Source of the DNA: Gnetum montanum
Taxonomy: Eukaryota > Streptophyta > Gnetopsida > Gnetales > Gnetaceae
Reading direction: 5' to 3'
DNA: 64,000 nt
Assembly (NCBI GenBank): GCA_015680685.1
Contig: MNCI01005887.1
Span: forward strand, 544,152-608,151
In this document: positions 11,518-24,572 of the stretch, one piece after another
How positions within the stretch are numbered: position 1 is the first letter of the stretch
Layout of the letters: each line of letters opens with the position of its first letter
The notes under the pieces: model-generated
The model's input: only the letters and a program-made list of their open reading frames with translations
What the model was told of the DNA's origin: nothing
Database searches by the model: none
Position numbers and translations under genes: made by a program

Positions 11518-11945
11518 CATACTACAAAACTACACGCTAATGACCAAATGTTTAGACAAAAGATGTATAAAATTTGGCTTTGCCAAGAAACAGGCAAACC
11601 ATAAACTTAAATTTAACAATGCTTAGTAGTAAAACTTCTGATCTAGAAGCTCCAAGTTATAAAGTTCTAATTTGTTTTCTGATTATTTTAATTAAATGCA
11701 TATAACTTCCTCAGTAAACATGATTAAATCTCAGACTTTGGAGACAATCTGCTTCAAGAAATCAATGGGTATGTTTTCAACTCGAGAATCTGCACCCTTG
11801 AAAAATCAGTTAGCAATTTCACATTAAAACAAATATAATTAGGCTGCGATCTGTCAATAAATGTAACAACAGTTTCAATTCTGGTGAGTTCAACAACACA
11901 GTTCAACAACACAATCCTTCCACATTGTCAAAGGGAACACAGTGC

Positions 11946-14900
11946 TTAAGAAACTTGTGCAAGGGCCTCCATTAGTGCATCTGTGTGCTCTGGCTTACCA
12001 ACCGACATACGAACATAACCTCTTAATTCTTTCTTATCGTAATGTCGTATCATCACTCCCCTTAGGGCAAGATCCTCCTGCATAACGTAAGAGAAAACAT
12101 CTCAAGATAAAAATAATGATGACTTGTTTTGACCATTACAGTATATGAATGACATTTGATCCTCTCTTAATTTAATTTCTAAAGTCGAGCGCCGATACTT
12201 GTACCTTAATTTTCTTGGCATTCTTCCCTTTAGTAACGGCACAAAGAATGAAATTAGCATGGCTGGGGTATGGCTTCAAAAAAGGTACGTTTTGTAGCAA
12301 TGAGTATAATCTTTCCCTTTCCTTCACAAGAGATTCCTTTACTCTCTGAAATTAAATAAAATATTAAAAATTCAATTAGCACGATACTAAGAAGGCTATG
12401 AAAAATCAGAATGTAAAATGACTGTACTCATCGAGTACCTGCAAATATATTGGATTCTCAAGTGCTGCACAAGCAGCAACTTCTGCTGCAGCCGAGACAT
12501 TGTAAGGTTGTTTTGCCCTCCAGAGGTATTCAATGATACTCAATGGAAAGGCACCATAGCCAACTCGAAGGCCTGCCAAACCTGCATAATAACACCAGGT
12601 TTTCTTAAAGAATTATAATGTTAAACAGCAAGGAGCTCCTTCAAATCTATAATCCAGTCACTGCTATTTCCATGGTATAATATCAGAGTTATAGCGTGTA
12701 CAGATCACAGGGAAGAAATGTGATGTAAACCGTGAGAATCAGTTACCGAAAACATACACGGTTATAAGTGTTTACATACATTATTCATTCTAGATGTTGT
12801 AATACTTCAATTGTCATATGCAACAAACATTTTTTTAGGGGTGTTTGCTGACTTTTTCAATTTTCCAACTTTTGTGAACAACCGGAGAAACTATTCTCTC
12901 ATCTTTGAAGCACGATTAATAAACAGAAAATGAGTAATTGTGTTTCACAGTAACTACCTGCTCTTTTGCTAAAAGTCCTCAACACAATTAAATTTTCATG
13001 CTGCTGCACCCAATGCATTCTAGAACCCTGTCCAGAAAACTCAATGTATGCTTCATCCAACACGACCAAAATAGGCAGACGAAGAACTGTCCGAAGATCT
13101 TCATCATTGATAATGCTGTCAAAACAGACCCAGAGACTGCATCACTGAAAATGCTATATAACTTTCAAGGACATACAAAACTGAGAAACCAGATCACGCA
13201 AATGTTCCTTCAGAACAAACATGAAAATGAAAGAAAACGTCATTAAAGATGAAACCTGCCATCTGGATTGTTTGGAGACGTTAAGAATATACACTTAGGT
13301 TTCTCATTTTTCACAGCTTCTATGATACCAGGAATATCAAGGCTGAAGTCAGATTGCCTTGGAACTGAAACAATAAATAAAGATTTAGCTTTCATTTTTG
13401 AATAAAGATTACACTGTACTAAAAGAATAGAATGAAGGAAGTAAGTTTTCGAACACATGGCAAGAATTCTATGTCCATCTGTCATAATTATAATGTGATT
13501 TTGTTCAAAATGTCAGTTTTTATTTTTAAAAAAAGCATGCTGTTAAATTGAAGGAAACTATTTCCTTTTCAAACGAGGTTAAAGCTTAAATTTTTAAATA
13601 TTTCAATTAAACACACCATCCAGAAATCTAACAAAATTCAAAAGGTACAATCAATGTAAGCAATTATAGTTTTCAAACAGTTCTCCGAACAAGTGACAAG
13701 TATTTACCAAAAATAAGATGACTAAGATCCCAAAAAACTTTGGAATGTAAATCAAATTGAACGTTCATAATTTAATAAAATCTTCAAGAACGACATGTAG
13801 AAATTTCAATGTGCGATAAACTGCAAAACCTGGATCTCTATGTTGTTGAACCAGTGCAAGGAGTAGAAGGAAAAGGAGAAAAACAGAAAGAAAATAACTC
13901 TTCAAGGCTACTGCACAAGCTTGACTCTTTGGAATACAAGTTATGATCAATGTTTCGAAGTACCTTGGAATTTAACTCCTTTTGCAAGACAAATTACGAG
14001 CCATAACTGTAACAGTAAAATGATATACTTGTTCATAACCAATCATTAAACTATGAATTAGCATTAAGTGCCTTTATCAATCAATTACTGAAACTGAATA
14101 TTTACTTACATCCCCTGAAATCCTCTGGATTCATCAGACAGAGTAGTTCCAAAACTCCTTTTAAGGAAGCCTTTTAATCCATGATAACTCAACACTGCCC
14201 ACTAGAATCAAACTTGTGACCTGGGACTTCCATGCCATCCAAAACTCCTTTTAAGGAAGCTTTTTAATCCATCATAACTCAATGCTGCCCACTAGAATCA
14301 AACTTGTGACCTGGGATTTCCATGCTATGGCTCTTAGCACTAAGATAAAACCTCATTGTTACAATGATAACCATTTACAAGAGCCACTGTTAAAAACCGG
14401 AACAGTTGCCACCATGAAACAACATACAATGGTTATCAAAGAAATACACAAATTATAATGTTTGATATTTTTAACCTCTGTCAAGTGAATCAAAAGTGTA
14501 TTGGCTGCAACCACAATTCTTCAATGAATCTTTGAATTTTCTTCATGCCAACTGGCTTAGCAAAACCATCAGCCAACTCATGTTTGGTGTTGATGTTGAC
14601 CAACTCTATGAAACCCTCAACAAAGTCATCTCTGATATTATGAATTGTTATCACAATATGCTTTCTCCTCTCATGGAAGACTGGATTCTTTATTAACTTA
14701 CTGGCACTTTTGCTTAGATCTTTCCATTTTAAGCTCACCAAACAGCTGAGTTAGCCACTTTAACTTTGTAACAAGATGGACTGCAACTCTGTATTTAGAC
14801 ATTCTAGTTGACAAGGAGATTGCCTTCTACTTTGTTGCCCGCCAAGAGATCATCACATTGCCTCTATGTTTAATCAGAAAACTTGTAGTGAAACATCTTG

Positions 14901-17900
14901 CTGTTGCATCTCCACCATAATCAGCATCAATATAGCCTTCCAAATCAATCTTAGAACGACTATTGAAGGTCACACCGCAATCCTAAATACCCTTCAACTA
15001 CTTGAGAATACCTAAGGCCAATGTCATTTTATTTTGAGTTGGTTTTGGAACCAAATAAACAAAATTGCCAATTAGCCATTTGAATTCCATGGGTTACAAG
15101 ATAGACTTAGAATCATCTTATCTTGGGGAACAATGTTGCCAATTAAACATTTGAATTCCATGGGAATGAGATAAGACTTAGATTAAGTGAAATAGACCAT
15201 TAAGAATTTCAACAATATACTTCTTATGGGTTATTCATATACTGATCAATTTCAAAGCCAGGTAATTGAGTAAGCCAAAGTTCAACATTTCAAACTTTGA
15301 TTTTAACTGATCTTTAACCTTTTGGATCATACCCTGCAACTTCTTCATGATAATAATATAATATAATTTTTTATTTGTTCAAAAAAAAATAATGTCATCA
15401 ACATAGAAAACAACTTTAACATCCCTCAATCATTCTGGAGGTGAATAAATATAAAGACTGGCATCTACACCTAATCTTTGGAATCCTAATTCATGTAAAA
15501 AATCATCAACCTTTATTTACCATTTGCAGGAAGTCCGCTGCAAACCACCAAAGGATTTTCTAAAAGTATAGAACTATCCACAAAGCCTTCTGGTTAGAAC
15601 ATAAATATTTCTTCTTACAGATCTCCATTAAGAAATACAGATTTGATATCCAACTAGAAAAGCTTCCAACCATAAAACTTAGCAAATCCTTATGGGCTTT
15701 TGCTTCATGGATAGAACAAATGTCTCTTTCTAATAAATGTCTAGCTTTCAGACAAAGTCTTTTACAACTAACTGTGCCTCATACTTGTCTCCAGTGTTAT
15801 CAGCTTTCTTCTTGATGGTGAACACTCAACTACACGGCAAAATCTTCGTTCATGGTGTAGGCTTGACAAATTTCCAGGTTCTATTTTTTATTAACATGTC
15901 ACAGTGCTTTAAGGATCTCTTGTAAGTTAGTCTGTTCAAGAAGTTCTTAAATTATAAATGTCCTTCCCACCTTAATCTCTTTACTGGTAACTCATTAATA
16001 TGCTCTAACTCCATGAACTTCAAGAGTTTTAATTGATTTTAAATCACAACGGTTGACGGTTCGCAACTTCAAGTTAACAAGTGGGATCATCTTAACGATC
16101 CATGTTTGCTCCTTCCTCATTTCTCCACAACGAACATCAAGCGTGTAACACTTTTTGAACTTTAGGTGACTTAATTATCTCTATTTTTTGTTGATATATC
16201 ACAATTGTGTGCTAATCTTTGAAGACATTATCAAACAGTACATCTCCTGAGATAACAACCTTTTGTTCCTTAACGTTGTAGACTAATACACGTTGTTGCT
16301 TAAAGAAAAGCCAAGCAACAAACCATGGCCTTGCGGTCCAAATTTCCACAATTTGTTCATAGAACGTGTCCGTAAAATGTTTTTCCAAACGGACATAGAT
16401 GGGCTATCAACATAACTTCCTTGTAGGACCACTTCGGAATTGGAGGTGTGTCACTGAGAGTTGAAGTTGAAATCTAAAAGAATTTAGGCACCTAAGTTGC
16501 ATGCATCATGCTTCTCATCATTCCAACAATGGTATGGTTTTTCTTTTTCTTTTTTTCTTTTTTTCTTTTTTTTGGCTCCTCCATTTTGCCGTGGTATATA
16601 TGGCACAGTGGATTTTTCAAGAACTTGAGATTTGAACACAAAACCACAAAGCCAAGTCACACAAGTGAAATCAGCAACAAACACGATGGAAATATCTCTC
16701 ATTTCCTTTAGCTTGAAATGAAAAGATGACAAGAAGATTGGTATGTATCAATTCCCATGGTTGTGTAGTTTTATGGTCACTATGCTTGGAAAATGGCAAT
16801 CGATGCCTTTTTCCCGTCCTGCATGATTAATAAGCTACAAAAATGAATATGCATCCTACCCGGGGATTGGCCATCAATTCTTCTTTCCCATCCATTGTTA
16901 CTATCATTATGGTCACCAGACTTGCGAAACGATTTAATGCACACATTTTCACTGACTGCACCATCGGCTATGAAATTGGATTTTCATGCTGCTAACACTT
17001 CCCTTTAATAAACAAAATGTAGTCGTGAAGTACCTAGTTGGAGTTTAGCACTTCGGTACAGGAATTATGAATTTGAGCCAAGTTGTCCTTTGCCAATTCA
17101 CACAATGTTTCTTTATAAAATTAATTTGTTAACAATTGTAATTTGATATAACATATTAGTACTGCAAAAAAGAACAGCAATATAATTTGTTAAAAGTCGT
17201 TAACTGTCACTGGCGCTATCTCATCTCATGCTGGTATGTTCTTGTTGAAATAATGAAGCTGTTTAACAATTGTAAAATTAAGCTAATACTTGGGTAACAT
17301 CTTAAAACCAACCAGAACCATTTTTCTGTATCAAATGTGGAATAAAGTGTGTTACCTTAACTTTATATAACACCTTTGACATATAGTTTCTAAGACATAA
17401 AGAAACTTTATAAATAAGGCAATTTGACTTCAAACTCCAACATTCATCTCTTAATATCATGATAGCCACTACGCTGCATTGTAGAATAGGCTACCATTGT
17501 AGTATAATTTTCCCTTTCCAATTAATACCCATAAGATTTCTCTCACGGTGCGCTACAACCACGGTTAAATCTGTTCAAGCCCCCTCAATATGTGTGATGC
17601 ATTTGTAATTTCTGGAGTATTATGAAAGGATAGTATGTCATGCATATACTTACATTTCATGATGCTATTAGGAAGTATTATTCAAAAATGATGAGTTAGA
17701 ACTGGTTAGTGTTATGAGTTCATGAAGGCTCAGTATCATTGTGTAAGCTTTTTCATTTAAAAAAATAAGTCCAAAATTTTAGGAATCCCTCATTATGAAA
17801 CATTTCAGAATTACTTCAAGATTTATGATTCAGATGCCCAATCAAGATGAAGGAATAGTAAATACAATGAAAAGTGCTTTCAAAGAGGCCTCTTGGGAAG

Positions 17901-20900
17901 TAAAGGTCTTGGAAGCCGTCTGCTGAAAAGAAATCTAGACTTTAACCTTGATCTCACTCATTTTAAATTAGCTTGCAGAAATAGTCTTGAGTTTTCTTAC
18001 AAAGAATCTGCTGCGTCAAAACGTGGGCATTAGAATATATGCAACTTCTTCCATGAAGACAACAACACTAAATTGTATCTTGTTTTTCCTTTCATTTTCC
18101 CAAAGAATATAGAACACAGTTTCCAAACTTAAACTTACAGTCTCCTTCTTGCTTTATCAACGTTGTAATTTTTATCAGATGAAGTCACTTGCTGTCATGC
18201 AAAAAACGTCACTTGATGTCATGCATTAACATTATCTGCACCTATTCCTTGACATGGTTAAAAACCCATTAAACCCCCATTACATCTTATGAAAATATGG
18301 ATTAAAATGTGTTAGATAACTTGACCAACATCATGGTTTCAATATCCTCTGAAAGCAATATATCATTTAGTAACAAAAATTAAATTTGGGTATCTGTTTA
18401 CCACTTGATTTTGATGAAAGGTGAACCATTTTAGAAATAAACACTGCATGTAAACAGCCTACACATGGTCTAAACTGTAATACATTTTAGCCCAAATTTG
18501 TATTAAGACTAGTTTATCTATGTATTTATAATATATATCTACTATTTGGCTGAGAAATTGTTTTTCTTTTTCAAATTAATGAATTCCCAATGATTCACTG
18601 AGGGTTTATTTTCATGGTGAAGAAAAAAATCAAAACAGGTGTAAAATAATTCTTGCCATAGCAATGGTTGAGCCTTACATTCTGTGTTGGGAATTGGGTG
18701 AGTCATTACATACTCATAATAATTCCTTTGAAAAAGTTCATCTCTTGGCCCTTCGTTATTGGCCCAACCATTACATACCCATAATAATTCCCTTGAAAAA
18801 ATTCATCTCTTGGCCTAACCATTACATATCCATAATAATTCCCTTGAAAAAGTTCATCTCTTTGCCCAGCGTTATAATGATGTTTATTTTCAATGTCAAT
18901 GTCCAGCCACTAAATACCTATAATAATTCCCATAGAAAAGTTCTATCTCTTAGCCTAGCATTATGATGATGATTATTTATTTTCCAAGACAGACTCCAGC
19001 TAACTGTTAATTGACCTATCCCCCAAACAAAATTTCTTCTAGCTTAAATCTAACAATTTTGCATTTCTTATATTTAGTATTTCATTTACAACAGTGCAAT
19101 GCTTAACATGGAAGAAGTTAGATACCTTTTACCACAGTTGCCGCATTTAATCCAGCATCAAACTCATACATGGTAAATGTGGGAGGGCAATCTATTATCT
19201 TATCACATGGATCAAGAACGCATCTGCAAGATTTGAAGATTTTCAGTTGTGCAAACAGACAATTGCCAGAAAAACAAATGAATCAGGGTGTTTTCAGAGA
19301 AAAAAACCTCATTATTAAATCAATAAGTTCATCAGCTCCACATCCTGCAAGTAAATATGATGCATCAAGGCCTGAATCTCGAGCAAGAGCTTCACGCAAA
19401 CGACGACTTTCAGGATCTGGATAAATGTATGGAAAATCCATGTTTCCCAGTGCTTCCATGACCTAGTTTAAATTCATTGTATAATTGGATTTCTTACTCA
19501 GACAAAGGTAACTAAAATTTAAATCTGAATACTCGACCACTTCAACAACATTCTATACTATAAACACAATCATGATGACCTAGGAAAGGAAGACTGCTTT
19601 TAGCTATCTAGACATAATTTGCATAATTTTATAAATGTAACAACCCTTTCATGTAATTTTCAAAAACTGAAAGCAGCTATTAACCTCACAGATATAAAAT
19701 TTAGTCAAATGATACATCGATTCAATAGTTCATTATCAATCAGGCTCCAGTATTAAATATTGCTTAGAAATTTGCACTTCAGAATCAAATTAGAAACATC
19801 ATTAGTATATGTTCTTTGACTACTCAGTTTCTACTAAAGGCCTTGTGAAATAAGAATTGTTGTTACCAAGTACACAATCAGTTCATTTCAACAAAGGCAA
19901 TGCTTTTACTTCGAGAAAATATAAAATGGAACTGGCTATATAACTGGATAATTTTTGCATCAAATGTTATAGCCTGAGCCTGAGCATACGTAGGAACACT
20001 TGAAAATCAAACAATACAGAATATTTTTTAAGGCCACACATAATGCCAGAGCATTTCCAGAAAGCAAAATTAAATAGCCACATAGATGTGCTACTAAAAA
20101 AAGAAATTTGTCATTTCTCAACATCAGATAAAATAGTTATATACATTTTGAGGTTACAAATGTTTGATTCTTCTTTTAAGCACTATACATATTTGAAAAA
20201 TTTTAACATAACCGCAACCTCTATAACCAGAATGGCAATAAATATCAAAAATCCCTATAAAATTTACTATTAACCTATGAAAGGAAAATTCTTTTAAAGC
20301 TGAAGTTTTTATTATTTTTTATAATTTTTTTCATTTTATAAACTTAATAATTCAGACCTCTGCTTTGCAAAGTTTAAAGCAAACCTTCTAGAAGTGCTAG
20401 TTCTCAACAATTCATAAAATGAATTTCCAGATCAAAATTTTTCAATCCACTTACCATTTACATTTCCTGTATGTTTGATTTACTAATTTTCCTGATACTC
20501 TTTAATAATGACTGAAAAATAACTGAAATATGTCAAAGATATATGAATCATTCAATGGAAAACTGTAACTGTCTTACTTACAAGCTTCCAAGATTAAATC
20601 TCCTTATGTTTCGTATGACATTTAACAGAGATATTCATGTGAAAACTTAAAAGACACTTAGTATAAGCCTCAAAAAAAGCAATATTTACATTATTCACAG
20701 AAAAATGTGAAAACCCATTTAAACATACAAATTTTACAGGTAAACAGAAGATTCATCTGTATCTAGGATCAAACCCAGCTTGGCGGGCCCCAGAAACCAC
20801 TGCTTAATAACCAAGCCATTCACAATGCTTATTTTTAAGCAGCTTGACAATTGAATCTCCAAATATTGAATAAAAAGGGGCCATAAATTCAAGCATAAGA

Positions 20901-22608
20901 TTAAACATAGCAGTCATATGGTAGTGTATGTGCAATATTGCATAAGTTTGTGTATAATATAACAGAGGCCATTGACATTCTATGAATATTTCATGAACTC
21001 ATTTTGACAATGTATATTGTTTTAAAAAATTCACATACTATAAGAAAAGGCAAAAAGATCCATTACATCCAGGATTTCAACATCAACCAAAAAACAAACT
21101 TTATAACAAATAGTCTGGGTTTATATAGCCTGCATCAAATATTTGGCAGCGTCAGTAGTGTAATTAAGCAGGCCTGATATAGAGCTGGTCTAGAGGGTTT
21201 CCCCAGAACTGGAATGACAATGATTGGCTATCGTGTATCAGATATCGTGTTTTTAAATACTGCTACGAGAACAATTACCCGCTTTGAATATTCTTGTGAA
21301 ATCTGCACAATTTTTTAACACACCTTCTCATCAATTTGATAGGCAGACTATTATCATATTTTATGTTTTTAAGGACACTTTTATGGAAACTGTTAACATA
21401 ACTTTTAAATTACATCCCTGTGGATACCTGGATACCTATAGGACATATCAGCCATTATCTGTTTATATCTCGTGTAACTCATGTTTATACCTTAACGGTC
21501 AGCCCATATTGCTGGGATAAAAGCACCATGATGACGAAGAAGATGATCCCAGTATAACTCATTGGGATATGATAATGATGACCTTAAAGAGTTTCAGTCA
21601 CTCATCCAATTACGAAAAGGCATAAACAAAGAGCTACACTGTCACAGCGATAACTTGGCAGAGATGCCTATGCAGAGCATAGAGTATATCCTTTAGATTC
21701 ATGTGCCTGATTGGTTAGTTTTTGTGACTCTGAGATGTTGGTGTTTTAAACTGCTTTCCAACCTGAAGAAATTATTACTCTTTGCTAATTTTTCAAATGG
21801 TTTAGAAGTTGGCAAACTTGACCAAAATCAAGTAACATTTTAGCAAATTTGATCACTGGAATAACAATCTAGGAAAGAAAAACATGGCTAACACCATAGT
21901 TTCTGGAAGAAGTAAAATCGTTTGTTTCCATGATAATAAACGTTCTGGCACTATTCCTTTGGCAATCGCAAAAATTCACACCGCGTCGGATTTCTGATAA
22001 CAGCAAAATTTTCACGTTTCGTCGTTGTAAAATATATTTCTAACCACTGGAGCGCTACTGCTCTGGGCACTACACTGCAACATCCTCCAGAGAAAATAGT
22101 TATGAGGAGGAAGACCCTAAAGCTGCAGAGGCTACCTCAGGTGGTGGGCCATAGGGATTCTCGTTGGCATCCAGCTTGATTATGTCCTGAGGTTTCCTTC
22201 CCAGCTTTGCAGACAAAACCTACACACAAACATTTCTTTACATAAAAACATAACGGAATTAAGAACACGACCAGAATGCACATCAGAGATGTATCGTCTT
22301 CCGTGTGAAAGCATACGTTTGAAACAACTAATAACCTCAAATGGCAGAATCGGCTGATACGCATTCAAGTTCTTCAAATGTGGCCTTATAAACGACTCGC
22401 CGGATAACGGAGCTGCGTCCAACGACGGAGCCATGGCCGAAACGGCTGCCTGAACCTTCAAATACCAAGAGACCGCTGGTCTAGAAGATGAAGCGCCTTG
22501 CTTAATGGAATTTTGGCAAGAAAGGATTTTCGATGCACACGCAGTATTTCGTGCGCAATGATTCAACGAAAATTTGTGAAAACGGTCCACGCCTATGGCA
22601 CTGTCCAT
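11946..22608 (-). CDS. HISN6: Histidinol-phosphate aminotransferase, chloroplast precursor (nine exons)
   Basis: Exons, right to left: 22608-22336, 22219-22136, 19462-19308, 19223-19126, 13364-13256, 13115-12958, 12581-12439, 12345-12205, 12077-11946. All introns are GT/AG and phases agree, giving 430 residues. The enzyme transfers the amino group from glutamate to imidazole-acetol phosphate, using PLP, in plastid histidine synthesis. Residues 1 to about 70 form a transit peptide. Fold-type I aminotransferase marks follow: [12 protein letters not shown] (107-118), [20 protein letters not shown] (about 159-168), TSPNNPDG (232-239), DEAYIEF (260-266), the [15 protein letters not shown] block with PLP lysine K290, and a C-terminal [13 protein letters not shown] with the conserved arginine at 410. 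The ATG at 22608 is the first in frame; an upstream stop closes the frame. No stop or frameshift was found, so the gene looks functional. Introns 2 (2.7 kb) and 4 (5.8 kb) are swollen by repeats. Confidence 0.96.
14149..14360 (-). repeat. 90-bp tandem duplication of an S1 SINE fragment
   Basis: A 90-bp unit starting 'ccaaaactccttttaaggaa' begins at 14149 and 14239. Each copy contains 'cactagaatcaaacttgtga', the B-box part of the S1 SINE on the minus strand. The second copy continues into the SINE head ('aaacctcattgtt'). The duplication therefore happened after SINE insertion. Confidence 0.75.
14490..16850 (-). pseudogene. Decayed copia retrotransposon pol inside HISN6 intron 4
   Basis: Minus-strand frames give, in the copia order: an [12 protein letters not shown] integrase start near 16700, the integrase core end [12 protein letters not shown] (16484-16732 frame) then [12 protein letters not shown], a [23 protein letters not shown] segment near 16250, the RT motif YVDDIIF at about 15392-15412, and the RNase H end [16 protein letters not shown] with ADGFAKPV (14490-14741). 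Many stops and shifts break it. A run of A and AAAAG-type units has expanded right where ERKNRT is expected in the integrase. No LTR pair was found around it. It is transcribed in the same direction as its host gene. Confidence 0.78.
18705..18965. repeat. Degenerate tandem repeat, about four copies of 50-70 bp
   Basis: The pattern 'cattacatacccataataa', 'ttcccttgaaaaagttcatc' and 'tcttggcc' recurs four times with variable spacers. The last copy ends in 'cctagcattatgatgatg', and the third ends in a similar 'cagcgttataatgatg'. It lies within HISN6 intron 4. Confidence 0.75.
19463..22135 (-). other. HISN6 intron 2, 2.7 kb
   Basis: The donor is GAG|GTAGCC at 22136/22135 and the acceptor is CTAG at 19463. 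The content is A/T-rich and mostly featureless. Around 20745-20830 the minus strand has GGCTTGGTTATTAAGCAGTGG-like and GGGTTTGATCCTAG pieces, similar to an A and B box of a tRNA-derived repeat. I found no protein-like frame. Confidence 0.75.
20745..20830 (-). repeat. Possible tRNA-derived repeat relic
   Basis: On the minus strand GGCTTGGTTATTAAGCAGTG resembles an A box region, and GCTGGGTTTGATCCTAG resembles a B box, about 40 bp apart. No second copy in the window supports it. Confidence 0.25.
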
Positions 22609-22984
22609 AAAGCCGATCGAACTAGAGCCGAATGTCACTCAAAGCAAGCACGATGCACACGCACACTAAAATTTCTGGATTACGGCCTGCAATTACCGTC
22701 TTGCTTCAAAGCACAGCGCGTCTTCTACGGAGTTCCTCGGTAGCAACACAAGGAACTAGGAACTAGGGTTTGTGATTTAAACATTATACTGGTCTGTTTC
22801 AATCTAATTTCGAAAAGGCCATGCAACCAGTCAAAGTGTCCAGAAACGTTACGCAATTTTATGGTCAGCACATGAAACGGTGGGTTCTTCGAGAAAGAAG
22901 ATCTGCAGGCACCAACGAACAGCGTCTGGCGTCTTGTATATGCATTTACTCTTTTGTGGGTTTTTAAAAAGTGTCGGAACCTAA

Positions 22985-23110
22985 AATAAATAAAATATAG
23001 CTGCACTTTAAGATTTACAGTTAGAATCAAACTTGGGAAGTAGAATTAAACTTAGGAGCTAGGATTACCAAGCTAAGACCCATACCACTTAACTAATACT
23101 TCATTGTTAA
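22985..23110 (-). repeat. tRNA-derived SINE (S1), diverged copy
   Basis: The minus strand begins AACAATGAAGTATTAGTTAA and contains GGTATGGGTCTTAGCTTGG and an AGTTTGATTCTA-like B box twice. It is the most diverged copy of the family and lies a few hundred bases upstream of HISN6. Confidence 0.42.
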
Positions 23111-23736
23111 TATTTATGAGTTTTTGAAAAATATCAAAACTATTGAAAATCATTGAAGTTGAAAATGTGAAAGTGAATAGCTCATGATTTAAGTTAATTT
23201 GGGGCACCTCTTGAACAATTAATTGCCTTCCAAGGAGATTTGCATTGGAAGCACCATGATGTGTCTCTTTTAAAATTAACTTTGAAAGTTTGTTAAGGGT
23301 GGATTATTTTTTAGCCCCTAATGTAGCACAATGTAAGTGAAGGATTCAATGGTGAAGGATTACTTAGAGGTATTACCAAGTGTATATTACTTGAGTAACT
23401 GTAGGTATGTGTTGTTGATGCATAAGCATGTTCATTATGACCTTACGGAGGCATTTCCAATTTTAGATTTAACTTAATTATGATTAAATTTGCAATTTCA
23501 AATGTATTTGCTTCTTGTTTTCAAGATTTTCATGTTAACATAATGGTGCTATGATCAAGCAAGCTTGTACTCACTTTTGTTTAGAATTTAGTGACTTAGA
23601 GACCATGAGGTCAAGGAAATATAAAATGACAAAAGAGATAGTGTGACTTTACAACTTCTTATATTTGGTAAATAAATTGACCATGAATTATTACATAGTT
23701 AGATGTTTTTGAATAATTTTGTAATGATAAACATAT
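23111..23736. other. Intergenic, nothing recognised
   Basis: A/T-rich DNA between the SINE copy and the left target-site duplication of element B. No ORF or repeat partner was found in the window. Confidence 0.6.
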
Positions 23737-23777
23737 GATATTGATAAGCGACGAGTAGACCTTATGCCCAACCATAC

Positions 23778-24572
23778 TGATGAGTGGTAAGATACCCCTA
23801 CACTCAACCATACAAATACGAGTGTTTCACGCACGATCCAATCAAACTCCAAGGACCAAGTGCTTATGCACCTTAATGGAACACTCAGGGTTAATCAATC
23901 GTTGTCTTCCCAAACTTACTTGTATTGTCACGGTTGTATGGTTAAGTAAGCTTGAGGTATATGATTTTTATAGCTTTTGTATTTTTTTATGTCTTCTGCT
24001 AATAAAGGAGAGGGAGAGAGAACTAAGTGGCTAACTTACATTAACTATTCATTAAATAGTTTCTAAATGTTCCTAACGCCAATATCCATTCCCACTTGTC
24101 GTACACATCCTAAACCAGTGCAACACTGCTGGGGTTACCAAACGCTAATTGTTACTGGGTTACCAAACGCTACACGCATACTCGAAGCGGTCGTACTGAG
24201 TGTATTTAACTAAGGGGGTTGAAGGTTGAGAGAGATATTAATTAACTAGGAAAGTGTTAAATAATCATTAATTATTAATTAACTTAATATGTATGCTGCA
24301 AGGTTTATCATAAAGTTCGTCTTTATTGTTGTACACAAAATTGTGCTCAGGTACAAATTGCTTGAATAAAGCCTCGTTCACTTCATGACTCCTACTGTGG
24401 GCACACAGAAATAATTCTAACTCTGGAATGACAAAACTCCAAGAGTCTGGCTAAGGGTCTAAATCTAACTATTTTGGAACCAAGGGCACCGCCTCTTATT
24501 TATAGAAGATGAGGCAGGACACGATATCGCGTGGTGGATGTGATATCGCATGCGTGATATCGCGGTTCATCA
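23778..24572 (-). repeat. 3' LTR of element A
   Basis: It starts TGATGAGTGGTAAGATACCC and ends GATATCGCGGTTCATCA. On the minus strand TATAAATA is at 24497-24504. The roughly 70 bp between it and the LTR start contain three GATATCGC-type palindromic units. The PPT-like motif follows at 24573-24588. Confidence 0.92.

Larger units (their letters stand above)
4145..11945. other. 7.8-kb intergenic region between the two genes
   Basis: No intact gene is visible. The region consists of A/T-rich DNA with SINE copies, a four-copy minisatellite, small tandem duplications and LINE remains, listed separately. The first few hundred bases upstream of 4144 would be the promoter of the DUF3054 gene. They include an A/T-rich TATTTTAAAAG on the minus strand near 4360-4375, but I cannot call a TATA box with confidence. 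Between 6540 and 6760 short A-rich units ('aaacatcaaatccactaaaa' type) recur irregularly. The stretches 7150-8000 and 9850-10600 show nothing recognisable. Confidence 0.6.
13365..19125 (-). other. HISN6 intron 4, 5.8 kb, repeat-filled
   Basis: The intron starts with the donor G|GTATCT at 19125 and ends with TTTCAG at 13365. It holds a duplicated SINE fragment (14149-14360), a dead copia element in the same orientation as the gene (14490-16850), and a degenerate tandem repeat (18705-18965). 13500-14140 and 16900-18690 show only A/T-rich DNA. No exon-like HISN6 sequence is missing on either side, so the repeats grew inside a conserved intron. Confidence 0.88.

Noticed and set aside
16508-16711. 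Plus-strand frame with a long F run
   Set aside because: It is a T-rich microsatellite read on the wrong strand of a copia integrase.
18664-18966. 100-codon frame with repeated residues
   Set aside because: It is produced by the degenerate tandem repeat in HISN6 intron 4.
22609-22638. Longer N-terminus of HISN6 starting at 22638
   Set aside because: That codon is GTG; the first ATG in frame is at 22608.
22498-22743. Plus-strand frame over the HISN6 start
   Set aside because: Antisense shadow of the GC-richer first exon, with no recognisable features.
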